Positions 1-8,091 of a DNA stretch of 64,000 nt are shown piece by piece. Every line of letters begins with the position of its first letter. Position 1 is the first letter of the stretch. The stretch is taken from NCBI GenBank assembly GCA_003058525.1, contig QBVD01000037.1, positions 1 through 64,000 on the forward strand, in the 5' to 3' direction. The notes below the pieces were generated by a model. It was not told where the DNA came from. It saw nothing but the letters and a program-made list of their open reading frames with translations, and searched no databases. The position numbers and the translations under genes are program-made. The DNA is from a gamma proteobacterium symbiont of Ctena orbiculata (GTDB lineage: Bacteria; Pseudomonadota; Gammaproteobacteria; Chromatiales; Chromatiaceae).

Positions 1-246
1 AATCGACTCTGCTGGAGCTGTTTTTTTACCCAGCAAGGCAGAATGAGCGAGGTTTAGCCGTGCTAAATGAGTGAATGATAACGCCGCTGGGTGGAAAAAC
101 AGCCCCAGCCCTTCGGGTTGTGCCTGAAAATGCGCCACTCGGCGTTGCTCGTCGCTCATTTGGAATCACCAAACCTCACTCCTTGCGCCTTGATTGGCGC
201 ATTTTCAGACACAACAGAGCCGATTGGATTAGTGTTAACAGGCCCT
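1..246. repeat. Family A element, inverted dimer (copy A1, left tip cut by window edge)
   Basis: This non-coding element is built from two hairpin modules in opposite orientation. Module 1 (about 11-108) has an outer stem GCTGTTTTTTTACCCAGC pairing with GCTGGGTGGAAAAACAGC and an apical stem TTTAG/CTAAA. Module 2 (about 117-217) has arms GCCTGAAAATGCGCC and GGCGCATTTTCAGACAC and an apical stem TTTGG/CCAAA. Reverse-complemented, module 2 aligns with module 1 across the core that starts AAGGC and ends AACGCC. The right tip (219-246) reads as the reverse complement of the left tip of copies at 6314, 19751 and 46473. A short ORF across it is not credible as a gene. Confidence 0.8.
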
Positions 247-318
247 AAGCTGTCGTTGCATTTATTCCGGGTGCACGTGTAGTGTCTCACAATACTCATA
301 ATTAACAGAGATAAGACG

Positions 319-1650
319 ATGCCTGAACAGGTCGATCAACTCATCCATGCCGAATGGATCATTCCCGTGGTCCCTGAAAACCTGGTGTATACCAACCATA
401 CACTGGTGGTTAACCGGGGTCGCATAGCCGCCATATTGCCCACTGAGCAGGTTGCGTCCCAATATCAGTCGACACAGGAAACCAATCTGCCGGGTCATGC
501 GCTGATACCCGGTCTGATCAATACCCATACTCATGCAGCGATGGCCCTGCTCAGAGGACTGGCCGATGACATGCCGCTGATGACCTGGCTGAACGAGCAT
601 ATATGGCCCGCGGAGGCCAAATGGGTCAGTGAGGAATTCATCCATGACGGCAGCCAAATGGCGATTGCAGAGATGCTCCTGGGCGGTACCACCTGCTTCA
701 ACGACATGTACTTTTTTCCCGATATTACCGGACGGGTTGCGAACAGTGCGGGTATCCGGGCAGTACTCGGCCTGATCGCCATCGATTTCCCCTCCGCCTG
801 GGCCAGTGACGGTGACGACTACCTGCATAAAGGCCTGCAGGTACACGATCAATTTCGCACCAATCCCATCATTCATACCGCATTCGCACCCCACGCCCCC
901 TACTCTGTCGGGAATGGGATATTGGAACGAATCCGCATCCTGGCGGATGAGCTTGAGATACCTATCCATATGCATGTCCACGAAACCCATGACGAAATCG
1001 TGCAGGGCCTGCAACACCATGACACCCGGCCGTTGGCCAGGTTGAACGAACTGGAACTGCTGTCGCCTGCGCTGGCAGCGGTGCATATGACCCATCTCGA
1101 AGGTGATGAGATCGAGCTGTTTGCGGCCAGTGGCGGGCATGTGGTGCACTGCCCCGAGTCGAATCTGAAACTGGCGAGCGGATTCTGCCCGGTCGCTGAA
1201 CTGATGGAAGCGGGGATCAACGTGGCGCTGGGTACTGATGGCGCAGCCAGTAATAACGATCTGGATATGTTCAGTGAGATGCGCAGCGCCGCCCTGCTGG
1301 CCAAGGGGGTGGCGAATAACGCCAGCACGCTGCCCGCCGCCAAGGCGCTCTCGATGGCGACCATCAATGGCGCCCGGGCGCTTGGCCTGCAGCAAGAGAC
1401 AGGATCACTCGAGCCCGGAAAGTCGGCCGACATAGTGGCGGTGGATCTGAACCGGATCAATACCCTGCCAACCTACCACCCCATCTCTCAACTGGTCTAT
1501 GCTGCTGGCCGTGAGCAGGTTACCCATGTTTGGGTGGCTGGCCGGCCCGTTGTCAGTGCGGGCAGTCTGACAACCCTGGATACGCAACAACTGCTGGCGC
1601 GCACCGACGAATGGCGGGAACGCATTTTTGCATCGGATGTCGACAGTTAA
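319..1650 (+). CDS. mtaD: TRZ/ATZ family hydrolase, 5'-methylthioadenosine/S-adenosylhomocysteine deaminase
   Basis: This 443-residue amidohydrolase is predicted to deaminate methylthioadenosine and related adenosine thioethers to inosine forms in the cytoplasm. Metal ligands typical of the family are visible: HTH at residues 70-72 in GLINTHTHAAM, HMHVH at 217-221, and GTDGAASNND around 305-314 with the catalytic Asp. An N-terminal beta-sandwich segment and a C-terminal segment ending in a GKSADIVAVD-type motif flank the TIM barrel. Length is normal for the family. It lies first in a same-strand run with ubiG, mupP and yciK, the arrangement known in Pseudomonas. Family assignment is firm; the exact substrate is inferred from that synteny. 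Confidence 0.88.
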   Translation: MPEQVDQLIHAEWIIPVVPENLVYTNHTLVVNRGRIAAILPTEQVASQYQSTQETNLPGHALIPGLINTHTHAAMALLRGLADDMPLMTWLNEHIWPAEAKWVSEEFIHDGSQMAIAEMLLGGTTCFNDMYFFPDITGRVANSAGIRAVLGLIAIDFPSAWASDGDDYLHKGLQVHDQFRTNPIIHTAFAPHAPYSVGNGILERIRILADELEIPIHMHVHETHDEIVQGLQHHDTRPLARLNELELLSPALAAVHMTHLEGDEIELFAASGGHVVHCPESNLKLASGFCPVAELMEAGINVALGTDGAASNNDLDMFSEMRSAALLAKGVANNASTLPAAKALSMATINGARALGLQQETGSLEPGKSADIVAVDLNRINTLPTYHPISQLVYAAGREQVTHVWVAGRPVVSAGSLTTLDTQQLLARTDEWRERIFASDVDS

Positions 1651-1720
1651 TACTCCCTCGCTCGAAAAAGGACGCCGTGATGTGTAACCTAAAGGTTAAG
1701 GAGTTACTACAGCGATTATT

Positions 1721-2431
1721 ATGAGCACTGAACAGATCAACGTTGACCATGCAGAGGTCAGCAAGTTTGAAGAGCTGGCGTCCCGCTGGTGGGATCCGAA
1801 CAGTGAGTTCAAACCCCTGCACGAGATCAATCCGCTACGCCTGGAATATATTCGGCGCCTCGCCCCTTTAGAAGGTAAACGGGTGCTCGATGTGGGCTGC
1901 GGCGGTGGAATCCTGTCCGAAAGCATGGCCGCCTGCGGAGCTCAGGTAACCGGCATCGACATGGGTGAGGCCCCGCTGCAGGTTGCCAGGTTGCATCTGT
2001 TGGAGTCAGGGTTGGAGATCAACTACGAACGCATCCCGGTCGAGCGCCTGGCGGAAGAGCAGCCGGAACACTACGATATAATCACCTGCATGGAGATGCT
2101 GGAACATGTACCCGATCCAGCCTCGGTGGTGAATGCCTGCGCCCAACTGGTCAAGCCAGGAGGCAAGCTGTTTTTCTCCACCATCAATCGCAACCCGAAA
2201 TCCTATATGTTTGCCATCGTAGGCGCCGAGTATGTGTTGAAACTGTTACCCAAGGGGACACACGATTATACCAAGTTCATCCGTCCTTCCGAACTCAATA
2301 GCTGGCTGCGGAAGGCCGACCTGACCACCAACGGTATGACCGGAATGGGTTACAACCCCCTCACTCAGATCTACAGATTGACTGGTGATGTGGATGTCAA
2401 CTATCTGGTTGCCGCCACCAGAGAAGCGTAA
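1721..2431 (+). CDS. ubiG: Bifunctional ubiquinone biosynthesis O-methyltransferase UbiG
   Basis: UbiG carries out both O-methylations of the ubiquinone ring using S-adenosylmethionine. The 236-residue protein has the N-terminal signature [15 protein letters not shown] and the SAM-binding glycine loop [13 protein letters not shown] at about residues 55-67, followed by the acidic GIDMGE strand. Length matches the family. It starts 70 bp after mtaD and is followed 35 bp later by mupP, so co-transcription is likely. Ubiquinone supply fits the aa3 oxidase chain and ctaB found elsewhere in the window. Confidence 0.95.
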   Translation: MSTEQINVDHAEVSKFEELASRWWDPNSEFKPLHEINPLRLEYIRRLAPLEGKRVLDVGCGGGILSESMAACGAQVTGIDMGEAPLQVARLHLLESGLEINYERIPVERLAEEQPEHYDIITCMEMLEHVPDPASVVNACAQLVKPGGKLFFSTINRNPKSYMFAIVGAEYVLKLLPKGTHDYTKFIRPSELNSWLRKADLTTNGMTGMGYNPLTQIYRLTGDVDVNYLVAATREA

Positions 2432-2466
2432 TGACAAGCCGGGTGCCGAATGTTGGCCACTGGTAG

Positions 2467-3126
2467 TTGACTGCAATGACAATCAAGTGTGTCCTGTTCG
2501 ATCTTGACGGCACCTTCGCCGACACCGCCGCAGATCTCCATTTCGCGTTGAATCGTGTGCTTGCCCAGGTTGGCCGGAAAGAGATTTCATTCGAAAAGGT
2601 ACGCCCTGCCGTATCTCACGGCAGCCGGGCTATGTTGAAGGTTGCATTTGACATTGAACCTGAGGATCCCGGTTACATTGAACTGCAGCAGCAGTTTCTG
2701 CATACCTATGCCGATAATATTGCAGAATTCACCAAACCATTCGACGGCATGGAGAGTTTGATCGACGAACTCGAGGCACGTGGAATCTACTGGGGCATTG
2801 TTACCAATAAACCCGCTTGGCTGACAGATGCTTTGATGCAACAACTCGGCTTGAGTCAGCGCGCCAGTGCCATCGTCAGCGGTGATACCACCTCCCACGC
2901 AAAACCACATCCGGAACCTATCCTATATGCCTGCCAAAAGACGGGTATAGATCCGGCTCAGGCACTCTATGTCGGTGACGCTATACGGGATATCGAGGCA
3001 GGCCGCAATGCAGGCACCAAGACCCTGGTCGCTCTGTTCGGCTATCTGGATGAAAACGACAATCCCCTTGCATGGCAGGCGGATGGTCAGATCAAGCATC
3101 CGCTGGAGATACTCGACTGGCTGTGA
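2467..3126 (+). CDS. mupP: HAD-family phosphatase, MurNAc-6-phosphate phosphatase MupP
   Basis: The protein (219 residues) has the HAD signature LFDLDGTFADT near residues 9-19, with both nucleophile and acid aspartates, the motif II Thr in VTNKPAW, and YVGDAIRDIEAG as motif III/IV. In Pseudomonas the gene in this position, between ubiG and yciK, encodes MupP, which dephosphorylates N-acetylmuramate 6-phosphate in cell-wall recycling; the sequence alone would also fit phosphoglycolate phosphatase (Gph). The start may be TTG at 2467 or ATG at 2476; the ATG puts the family's IKCVLFDLDGT beginning right after Met-Thr and is equally plausible. Confidence 0.85.
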   Translation: MTAMTIKCVLFDLDGTFADTAADLHFALNRVLAQVGRKEISFEKVRPAVSHGSRAMLKVAFDIEPEDPGYIELQQQFLHTYADNIAEFTKPFDGMESLIDELEARGIYWGIVTNKPAWLTDALMQQLGLSQRASAIVSGDTTSHAKPHPEPILYACQKTGIDPAQALYVGDAIRDIEAGRNAGTKTLVALFGYLDENDNPLAWQADGQIKHPLEILDWL

Positions 3127-3208
3127 ATGCGGGTTTGTTGAGAATTTTCAATATCGCTTGAGACCACTGGCAGCTATAATGCACGCCCGGACAAGAGCCA
3201 ACCATCCC

Positions 3209-3976
3209 ATGCAAGACTACAATCCTGATAAAAATATCCTCAAGGAACGCATTATTCTGATAACCGGCGCCGGTAGCGGTATCGGTCAGGCAGCAGCTAA
3301 AAAATTTGCTGAACATGGCGCGACTGTTGTGCTGCTGGGACGTAACGAACGCAGACTGGAAGAGACCTACGACCAGATTGATGCCGCCGGATGGCCGACA
3401 CCGGCACTGATTCCCTTCGATCTGGAGAAGGCGCCGAAAGAGGATTACTATGCCCTGGGGGAGAGCCTCTATCAGGAGTTCGGTCAACTGAATGGCCTGC
3501 TACACAATGCAGCCAAACTTGCACTGTTGAGCCGAATCGACGATTTCGATCCAGAGACATGGAACAGTGTCATCCAGGTCAATTTGAACGCGGCCTTTCT
3601 GCTGACCCAGGCCTGCCTGCCCCTGCTGCGTAAGGCGGAAGACGCCTCCATCCTGTTCACATCCGACCAGGTGGGTCGAAAAGGCAGGGCCTATTGGGGT
3701 GCCTACGGGGTATCCAAATTCGCCGTCGAAGGATTGATGCAGACACTTGCCGATGAGTTGGAAAACAGTCAGATACGCGTCAACAGCATTGCCCCCGGCC
3801 CGACGCAGACCTCATTGCGCGCCTGGGCCTATCCCGGGGAGGATCCCACTACCCTGCCGCAGCCCGACCATATCATGAGCAACTATCTCTATCTGATGGG
3901 TCCGGACAGCAAGGCTATACATGGTCAAGCGTTGTCAGCACCTGCGGAGACACAGGCTGATATCAGCTCGACCTGA
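3209..3976 (+). CDS. yciK: YciK-type short-chain dehydrogenase/reductase
   Basis: A 255-residue SDR oxidoreductase of the YciK type. ATG at 3209 is chosen because the product then begins MQDYNPDKNILKERIILITG, close to the known start of YciK; the open frame extends upstream to 2969 but there overlaps mupP. The NAD(P)-binding loop GAGSGIG lies near residues 21-27, and the catalytic Ser, Tyr and Lys are in the LFTSDQ and YWGAYGVSKFAVEG segments. The physiological substrate of YciK is not established. It ends the mtaD-ubiG-mupP-yciK series and is followed by a strong hairpin. Confidence 0.88.
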   Translation: MQDYNPDKNILKERIILITGAGSGIGQAAAKKFAEHGATVVLLGRNERRLEETYDQIDAAGWPTPALIPFDLEKAPKEDYYALGESLYQEFGQLNGLLHNAAKLALLSRIDDFDPETWNSVIQVNLNAAFLLTQACLPLLRKAEDASILFTSDQVGRKGRAYWGAYGVSKFAVEGLMQTLADELENSQIRVNSIAPGPTQTSLRAWAYPGEDPTTLPQPDHIMSNYLYLMGPDSKAIHGQALSAPAETQADISST

Positions 3977-4013
3977 ACGATTTCATCTCTGTTGGAAGGA
4001 GACTTCAATAGGG

Positions 4014-4055
4014 CCATAAAACAGATCCCGGCAAATGCCGGGATCTGTTTTATGG
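4014..4055. terminator. Perfect 18-bp hairpin after yciK
   Basis: The arms at 4014-4031 and 4038-4055 are exact reverse complements around a six-base loop. The stem is GC-rich near the loop (ATCCCGG) and A/T-rich at the base, so it can act as a Rho-independent terminator on either strand. It sits 38 bp after the yciK stop and before the minus-strand ORF ending at 4095, consistent with a bidirectional terminator. Confidence 0.8.
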
Positions 4056-4094
4056 TGAAGGTTTTGGAGTCGCCACAAAAAGCAGCTTAGTAAA

Positions 4095-4268
4095 CTAGTC
4101 ACCGCCCAATGCTGGCGCCTGTTCGTTCAAAAACTCTCTGGCCACCATATCCCTGTAACGCTTTAATATTTGCCTCTCATGATCATTTCTTGTCGTCTTC
4201 ATCATATCGATGGACTGGATCACTTTCAGCCGTTCCTTCTGAGTTATCCCGCTGGTTAATTTTGGCAT
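4095..4268 (-). CDS. Small hypothetical protein, 57 residues
   Basis: The ATG at 4268 is preferred over the upstream in-frame start at 4313 because a GGAG ribosome site lies about 10 bases before it. The product begins MPKLTSGITQKERLKV and is a short, mostly charged helical protein (KTTRNDHERQILKRYRDM) with no membrane segment, signal or cysteine. I do not recognise a family. It is convergent with yciK across the terminator hairpin and downstream of the Kef-type antiporter, with an AT-rich 300 bp gap between. Confidence 0.5.
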   Translation of the reverse strand: MPKLTSGITQKERLKVIQSIDMMKTTRNDHERQILKRYRDMVAREFLNEQAPALGGD

Positions 4269-4570
4269 CTCGTCTCTCTCCGACTTGTAAGACCAGCATA
4301 ACCTTATCTGCAATTACCTGGTATCAGAATTGACTGGCAGGCTTGTAGTCTTTATTCTGATTAACCCTCTTTTCTCTTGGCTTCACAGGATATGTCCTGG
4401 AAACTGTCAGCTTAGACGAGAAACATTTCAATTGTAATACCTGGGTGTTAAACTATGTTAATATATTAAGAAAATACTTTAAGTATTCTTTACAATTAAC
4501 TGATTATCATATTAATTTGATTGATATATATCCAATCAACTCCCCGATTTCCCCGAATACTCAGAAAACA

Positions 4571-6298
4571 CTATTTTTTCCGCACCTTATCTTCCTCCGA
4601 CACCACCAAGGTATAGTTGTCCTGCCTCACTCCCTGAAGCAGCATATCGACATCATCCTTCGGTACATCGACCATCTGCAAAGCTATGGCGCCCAGACGC
4701 AGACTGCTCTCCAGCGCTTCAGGAAAGGCGTGGCTTGCACCTGCGTTGAGCAGATGACCGCAAGCCTCGAGGTCGCGCGCCCTTGAGACTACCGGGATGT
4801 GTGGATATGCGTTGCGCACATGGGAGATGGTACGTAAGGCAATAGTCCCGCTGTCGATTGTCAAAACAACCAAAGAGGCACTCCCCACATTGGCGGCGTC
4901 GAGCAGATCGGGATCGCTGATATCTCCGTAGTAGACCGGAAGGCCATCCTTCTTGCCCTGGGCGACACGGTCGGGATGAGTATCAAAGACGACAACCGGC
5001 ACACCGCTGGAATGCAGCAATACCGCCACCGTATGTCCCACTCGTCCGTAGCCGCCGATAATCACCCGCCGGCCCTCCACCCCCTTATCCGATGGATAAC
5101 GCAGATGATCGGTTTTGGTCGTGACACTATCCATTCGCTGTGCCAATCGATCGCTGACACGTATCAGTATCGGGGTCAGCAACATACTGACTGAAATCAC
5201 ACCCACGGCAATTACGAATGTGCCCTCATCGATCACATTCAGTGCTTTTGCTGCCGCAAACAGAACGAAACCGAACTCACCTCCTTGCGCGAGAAAGAAA
5301 CTGACCCGAATCGCTATTTGCTTGGAATAGCCGAAGCCAAGGGCAAGCAGAAACAGTACAAGCAGCTTGATCGACACTATGACCAGAATATGTTGAACAA
5401 AGACCACCAACTCTTGCGAGATGGCATTGAAGTCGATCGACATACCCACGGCGACAAAAAACAGACTCATCAACAAACCTTTATAAGGTTCAACGAATGC
5501 CTGTATCTGCAAACGATAACTCGACCCCGATAGCAACATACCCATGACGAAGGCGCCCAGAGCCATGGAGAGACCCACCTGATCCATGACCCAGGCAGCC
5601 AGGAAAACCGCCAGCATGACGACCAAGAGAAATCCTTCCCTATTGCCTTGTTTCGCCAACTGGTTGAGTGCTATTGGCAGCACATAACGACCTACAACCA
5701 CCACCATGGCAATCATGCCGATCTCGATCATCAACTGTTGCCAGGCAGGGATTTCGGCGGAGACACCCCCCGTCTCGGAAAAGATAGGCACCAGCGCCAA
5801 CAGCGGCACGATAGCAAGATCCTGCATCAAAAGGATTGAAAAGGCGGTCATGCCGTGCCGGCTGGCGATCTCGCCCCGCTCCTGCAGGATCTGGATCACA
5901 AAGGCAGTCGACGATAGCGCAAAGGAAAGCCCTATCAACAGGGAGAGTAACCAGGAGGATTGCCATTGATAAAAAAAATAGAGTGCCAAAATCAGGCCTG
6001 TCAGGATAATCTGCAGCATCCCCAGGCCGAAAACTTCACGGCGCATGGCCCACAAGCGCCGCGGCCTCATCTCCAGGCCGATGATGAACAGCAGCAGTAC
6101 CACGCCCAGTTCAGTGAAATGCCTGACATCCTCGACATGTTCCGTCACATAGGGACCGGGAGAATAGGGACCGACAACTATACCGGCCACAAGCAATCCC
6201 AAAACAGACCCCAACCCCAAATGCTTGAACAAGGCCACGGCAACCGATGTTGCGATCAACAATAGTAAAGCTGAAAACAGAAATGTATCGAGATGCAT
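4571..6298 (-). CDS. Kef-type monovalent cation:proton antiporter (CPA2 family) with RCK domain
   Basis: An inner-membrane antiporter of 575 residues. The first ~385 residues form about 12 hydrophobic segments with the CPA2 fold (LFIIGLEMRPRRLW and the LSSTAFVIQIL helix). The C-terminal ~170 residues are a TrkA-N/RCK nucleotide-binding domain beginning RRVIIGGYGRVGHTVAVLL, with VFDTH as the ribose-binding acidic end and YYGDISDPDLL. This resembles YbaL or KefB/KefC; no kefF/kefG partner is adjacent, so glutathione gating cannot be claimed. The substrate is probably K+ and the likely role potassium and pH homeostasis. The start lies just downstream of a family A element. Confidence 0.85.
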   Translation of the reverse strand: MHLDTFLFSALLLLIATSVAVALFKHLGLGSVLGLLVAGIVVGPYSPGPYVTEHVEDVRHFTELGVVLLLFIIGLEMRPRRLWAMRREVFGLGMLQIILTGLILALYFFYQWQSSWLLSLLIGLSFALSSTAFVIQILQERGEIASRHGMTAFSILLMQDLAIVPLLALVPIFSETGGVSAEIPAWQQLMIEIGMIAMVVVVGRYVLPIALNQLAKQGNREGFLLVVMLAVFLAAWVMDQVGLSMALGAFVMGMLLSGSSYRLQIQAFVEPYKGLLMSLFFVAVGMSIDFNAISQELVVFVQHILVIVSIKLLVLFLLALGFGYSKQIAIRVSFFLAQGGEFGFVLFAAAKALNVIDEGTFVIAVGVISVSMLLTPILIRVSDRLAQRMDSVTTKTDHLRYPSDKGVEGRRVIIGGYGRVGHTVAVLLHSSGVPVVVFDTHPDRVAQGKKDGLPVYYGDISDPDLLDAANVGSASLVVLTIDSGTIALRTISHVRNAYPHIPVVSRARDLEACGHLLNAGASHAFPEALESSLRLGAIALQMVDVPKDDVDMLLQGVRQDNYTLVVSEEDKVRKK

Positions 6299-6313
6299 AG
6301 AACCTCGTCACCA

Positions 6314-6418
6314 GGGCCTGTTGACACTCATCCAATCGGCCCTGCGGGGACTATTTTTTCCAGCAAGGTAGAATGAGCGTTGTGTAGTTATTCTACATGA
6401 GCGAATGATAACGCCAGC
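6314..6418. repeat. Family A element, single module (copy A2)
   Basis: The left tip GGGCCTGTTGACACTCATCC is followed by the module core AAGGTAGAATGAGCG, an apical hairpin TGTAG-ttatt-CTACA and GAGCGAATGATAACGCC. The right outer arm and right tip are missing, so this is a truncated single-module copy. It lies upstream of the antiporter gene, whose start is at 6298. The rest of the gap to 6643 is AT-rich and holds nothing else I recognise. Confidence 0.75.
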
Positions 6419-6643
6419 GATTACAGCATCAATTTTGCCCGCTAACTCATTTTATTTCGACAACTCATTACCTCATGCAACCTTACTTTAACCGACAGCT
6501 CACGGGGATACACCGGATTAACCGACTATCCAATCTAATAAACAGGGGTTTAACCCTACAAAGTGATGGGGTATCCCCACATTGTATTCCCAGTCATCTG
6601 CGCTAATTTCAAACTTAACAGAAATACAAGGTGGGAGGAGAAG

Positions 6644-6880
6644 ATGATCCGTTTCGATGCCAATGCTGTTGTTCATATTAATGAAGACCTGTCTCATGAT
6701 CAGATACATCATATAGAAAAAAGCCTCTCCGGAGTGAGGGGAGTCGTGAGCGCATGCACTCATATCAAGACACCCCACCTGATGGTGGTTGACTACGATC
6801 CACAGACAATCCATTCCAGAGACCTGCTCTCTCACTTCCAGCAAAGTGGTGTGCATGCGTCACTGATCGGTGGAATTTAG
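6644..6880 (+). CDS. Small HMA-like (ferredoxin-fold) protein without CxxC
   Basis: The ATG at 6644 is chosen over 6563 because GGAGGAG lies 4-10 bases upstream. The 78-residue product has the size and beta-alpha-beta-beta-alpha-beta pattern of heavy-metal-associated domains: AVVHINEDLS, an alpha segment HIEKSLSGVRGVVSA, then HLMVVDYDPQTIHSRDLL and a final helix. It lacks the metal-binding CxxC; a single Cys and several His remain. A regulatory or degenerate metal-binding role is possible. It is followed on the same strand by a cysteine-rich small protein. Assignment is by pattern only. Confidence 0.5.
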   Translation: MIRFDANAVVHINEDLSHDQIHHIEKSLSGVRGVVSACTHIKTPHLMVVDYDPQTIHSRDLLSHFQQSGVHASLIGGI

Positions 6881-6967
6881 CGTTCCGGGGCCTACTATCT
6901 CAAACGAAATGCCGCGACTGGCCGGCAGCGCCGGTGTTTCGTGAGTTGGTTGGGATACTCTAGGCTG

Positions 6968-7213
6968 ATGCAAAATCCCAGACGATTGAATATTCCGCTG
7001 GAAACCCTGTTAGAGGCGAAAAAGTGCAGTAAGCAACACGCCTGTCTCACAGATAGCGACTATATGTTGTGTGGCATCAGCTTAACCGCCGATAACACGT
7101 CAAGAATGATTTGCGGCAAGGGCAGCGACTGCCCCTACAGTTCCCGACTGGGCAAGGAGATCGTCTGCACCTGTCCGGTAAGGCACGCCATTCACAGCAA
7201 ATACGGCATTTGA
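6968..7213 (+). CDS. Cysteine-rich small hypothetical protein
   Basis: An 81-residue protein starting at ATG 6968 (an in-frame GTG at 6941 would add nine residues). It has seven cysteines, at about residues 20, 26, 35, 49, 55, 67 and 69, ending in a CTCP pair, which suggests bound zinc or an iron-sulfur cluster. No signal peptide or membrane segment is visible. It lies between the HMA-like protein and the DUF2461 protein, all on the plus strand with short gaps (87 and 12 bp), so a three-gene unit is possible. I do not recognise the family. Confidence 0.55.
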   Translation: MQNPRRLNIPLETLLEAKKCSKQHACLTDSDYMLCGISLTADNTSRMICGKGSDCPYSSRLGKEIVCTCPVRHAIHSKYGI

Positions 7214-7225
7214 ACCCATCTGTAT

Positions 7226-7915
7226 ATGAATAGGTTCAAGGGTTTCCCGCCACAGACACTCCCCTTTCTTGAAGCACTGGCGCAGAATAACGATCGCGCC
7301 TGGTTCGCTGACAATAAACAGCAATATGAATCTGCCGTCAGGGAACCGGCACTCGCATTTATTGAAGAGATGGCGCCAAAACTGAATGGCATCTCAAACC
7401 AGTTTCGCGCCATTGCTAAAAAAACCGGTGGTTCTTTGATGCGTGTCTATCGGGATACCCGCTTCTCCAAGGACAAGACACCCTATAAAACCAATATCGG
7501 CATTCAATTCAGACATAGCCTGGGTAAGGACGTGCATGCTCCGGGTTTCTATCTTCATATAGAACCAGGCAACTGTTTTCTCGGCGCCGGCATATGGCAC
7601 CCCGATCCCAAAACACTGGGAAAAATCAGAAACTTTATTACGGACAATCCTGCTGCATGGCAGGCTGCACTACATGAGAAACCATTCCGCAAACACTTTC
7701 AACTCGTGGGTGATACCTTGATCAGGCCACCGAGAGGCTACCCTGCCGACCATCCCCTGATAGAGGATCTAAAACGCAAAGACTTCATCGCGCTCAAGGC
7801 CTTTGACGGTAATGAGATTGACAAACCATCGTTCTGTAATTTCGTTATCCGGGGTTTCAAGCAGACCGATGCGCTGATGCGCTATCTCTGCGCCGCGGTC
7901 GAGGTCAACTACTGA
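7226..7915 (+). CDS. DUF2461 domain-containing protein
   Basis: A cytoplasmic protein of 229 residues matching the DUF2461/TIGR02453 family by its conserved blocks: FLEALAQNNDRAWFADNKQQY near the N-terminus, RVYRDTRFSKDKTPYKTNIG around residues 73-93, and a GFYLHIEP segment. The biochemical function of the family is unknown. It starts 12 bp after the cysteine-rich ORF. A degraded family B repeat end begins just after its stop. Confidence 0.85.
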   Translation: MNRFKGFPPQTLPFLEALAQNNDRAWFADNKQQYESAVREPALAFIEEMAPKLNGISNQFRAIAKKTGGSLMRVYRDTRFSKDKTPYKTNIGIQFRHSLGKDVHAPGFYLHIEPGNCFLGAGIWHPDPKTLGKIRNFITDNPAAWQAALHEKPFRKHFQLVGDTLIRPPRGYPADHPLIEDLKRKDFIALKAFDGNEIDKPSFCNFVIRGFKQTDALMRYLCAAVEVNY

Positions 7916-7923
7916 AGCTCAAT

Positions 7924-7970
7924 GTGGCCGCAAATGGACGCCAATCAACGCTAATGTCCGCTAATTCGGT
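7924..7970. repeat. Family B element end, partial (copy B4)
   Basis: The stretch GGCCGCAAATGGACGCCAAT followed by CAACGCTAATG matches the left inverted end of the complete family B copies at 16430 and 18870 with several substitutions. No matching right end was found before the GTPase gene at 8092, so this is a relic. Confidence 0.5.
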
Positions 7971-8091
7971 TCTTCAGAAAAGTTTGCGGGTCAGTTCTGA
8001 CTACCTGACGTTGCCTAATTAACGGACAAACTAATATCCTATGATCACGTCATTCCGTATAAAGATATTCCGGCGGATAAATATATTCCGT

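Noticed and set aside
219-246. Family A tips as integron attC sites
   Set aside because: The TGTTAACA tips recall the RYYYAAC/GTTRRRY pair, but the copies lie singly between unrelated housekeeping genes, no cassettes or integrase are present, and the internal modules are unlike attC.
91-282. 63-residue plus-strand ORF at the window start
   Set aside because: It lies inside family A copy A1 and its residues are dictated by the hairpin arms; no ribosome site or conservation pattern.
262-1395. 377-residue minus-strand ORF opposite mtaD
   Set aside because: Antisense shadow of the amidohydrolase; rich in His, Gln and Arg with no domain.
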